Part shown: positions 63,812 through 64,000 of the stretch, piece after piece
Numbering within the stretch: the first letter of the stretch is position 1
How the letters are laid out: each line of letters starts with the position of its first letter
From: Bifidobacterium cebidarum
Lineage (GTDB): Bacteria > Actinomycetota > Actinomycetes > Actinomycetales > Bifidobacteriaceae
Length of the DNA: 64,000 bases
Assembly: GCF_009193305.1 (NCBI RefSeq)
Contig: NZ_WBVS01000002.1
Span: 272,773-336,772 of the forward strand
Reading direction: 5' to 3'
Translations under genes and position numbers: made by a program
Notes under the pieces: generated by a model
What the model was told of the DNA's origin: nothing
The model's database searches: none
The model's input: the letters and a program-made list of their open reading frames with translations, nothing else

Positions 63812-64000
63812 TGAGAACCATGCAAGGTACCGGTGCATCCGCCGGCATCGCCGTCGGCGCGATCCGAGTGCTTGACACCGCCGACCACGCTGTGGAACGC
63901 CGCGTGGTCGACGACCCGAAGGCCGAAGTGGAACGCTTCCGCACTGCCCGTGACACGACCGTAGCCCAGCTCAAGCAGCTGCGCGACAAAACGGCGGCTG
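63811..64000 (+). CDS. ptsI: Phosphoenolpyruvate-protein phosphotransferase (enzyme I), 3' end outside window
   Basis: Only the first 63 residues are in the window. They begin MRTMQGTGASAGIAVGAIRVLD, the conserved N-terminal strand of enzyme I, followed by a helical region. The phosphorylated His and PEP-binding domain lie beyond position 64000. The start overlaps the ptsH stop, so the two are translationally coupled. Confidence 0.93.
   Translation, partial: MRTMQGTGASAGIAVGAIRVLDTADHAVERRVVDDPKAEVERFRTARDTTVAQLKQLRDKTAA

Overview
The window is a high-GC chromosomal segment of an actinobacterium, almost certainly a gut Bifidobacterium and most likely of the Bifidobacterium longum group (inference). 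The grounds are LacI-controlled gene clusters for plant glycans (GH43, GH36 and GH127 enzymes with MFS or GPH permeases), an OpcA-dependent glucose-6-phosphate dehydrogenase, an AmtB-GlnK-GlnD nitrogen block, MurT/GatD, and two tRNA-Lys genes that do not encode CCA. There is no prophage, insertion sequence or CRISPR array. The gene content looks like core genome interrupted by metabolic islands.

Layout. 1-1.5 kb: the 3' end of a multi-pass membrane protein with a suspected local frame disturbance. 1.8-9.9 kb: a seven-gene iron-uptake operon on + (FTR1 permease, P19 lipoprotein, DUF2318 membrane protein, two MacB-like permeases, an ATPase, an FMN-binding lipoprotein). 10.1-18.2 kb: a minus-strand set of two translationally coupled YhgE/Pip membrane proteins, a TetR regulator, and two anchored surface proteins with near-identical leaders, one a beta-helix. 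18.4-22 kb: an arabinoside cluster (GH43, LacY-type symporter, LacI). 22.5-29 kb: an ABC-type IV-like membrane protein, then gnd facing pgl-opcA-zwf (oxidative pentose phosphate pathway). 29.3-36.5 kb: a beta-lactamase-like protein, tRNA-Lys(UUU), a C69 dipeptidase, a GT2 glycosyltransferase, a TetR regulator and ftsY.

36.9-40.5 kb: amtB-glnK-glnD for ammonium uptake and PII signalling. 40.5-48.2 kb: a MATE exporter diverging from dnaB-murT-gatD across a DnaA-box cluster, then a phasin-like small protein and an ABC1 kinase. 48.5-53.2 kb: an MFS transporter, LacI and GH36 alpha-galactosidase that share an ATACCGGTAT operator. 53.5-58.4 kb: LacI, a GH127 beta-L-arabinofuranosidase and a GPH symporter. 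58.6-64 kb: a YggS-type PLP protein, prs, rpsF-ssb-rpsR-rplI, tRNA-Lys(CUU), ptsH and the start of ptsI.

The intergenic regions are unusually rich in structure: arrays of inverted repeats (22.3, 36.5, 42.2 and 59.6 kb), perfect palindromic operators, and strong terminators. The least understood loci are the double YhgE/Pip cluster with its surface proteins, the flavoprotein-linked FTR1/P19 iron system, and the DnaA-box cluster upstream of dnaB.
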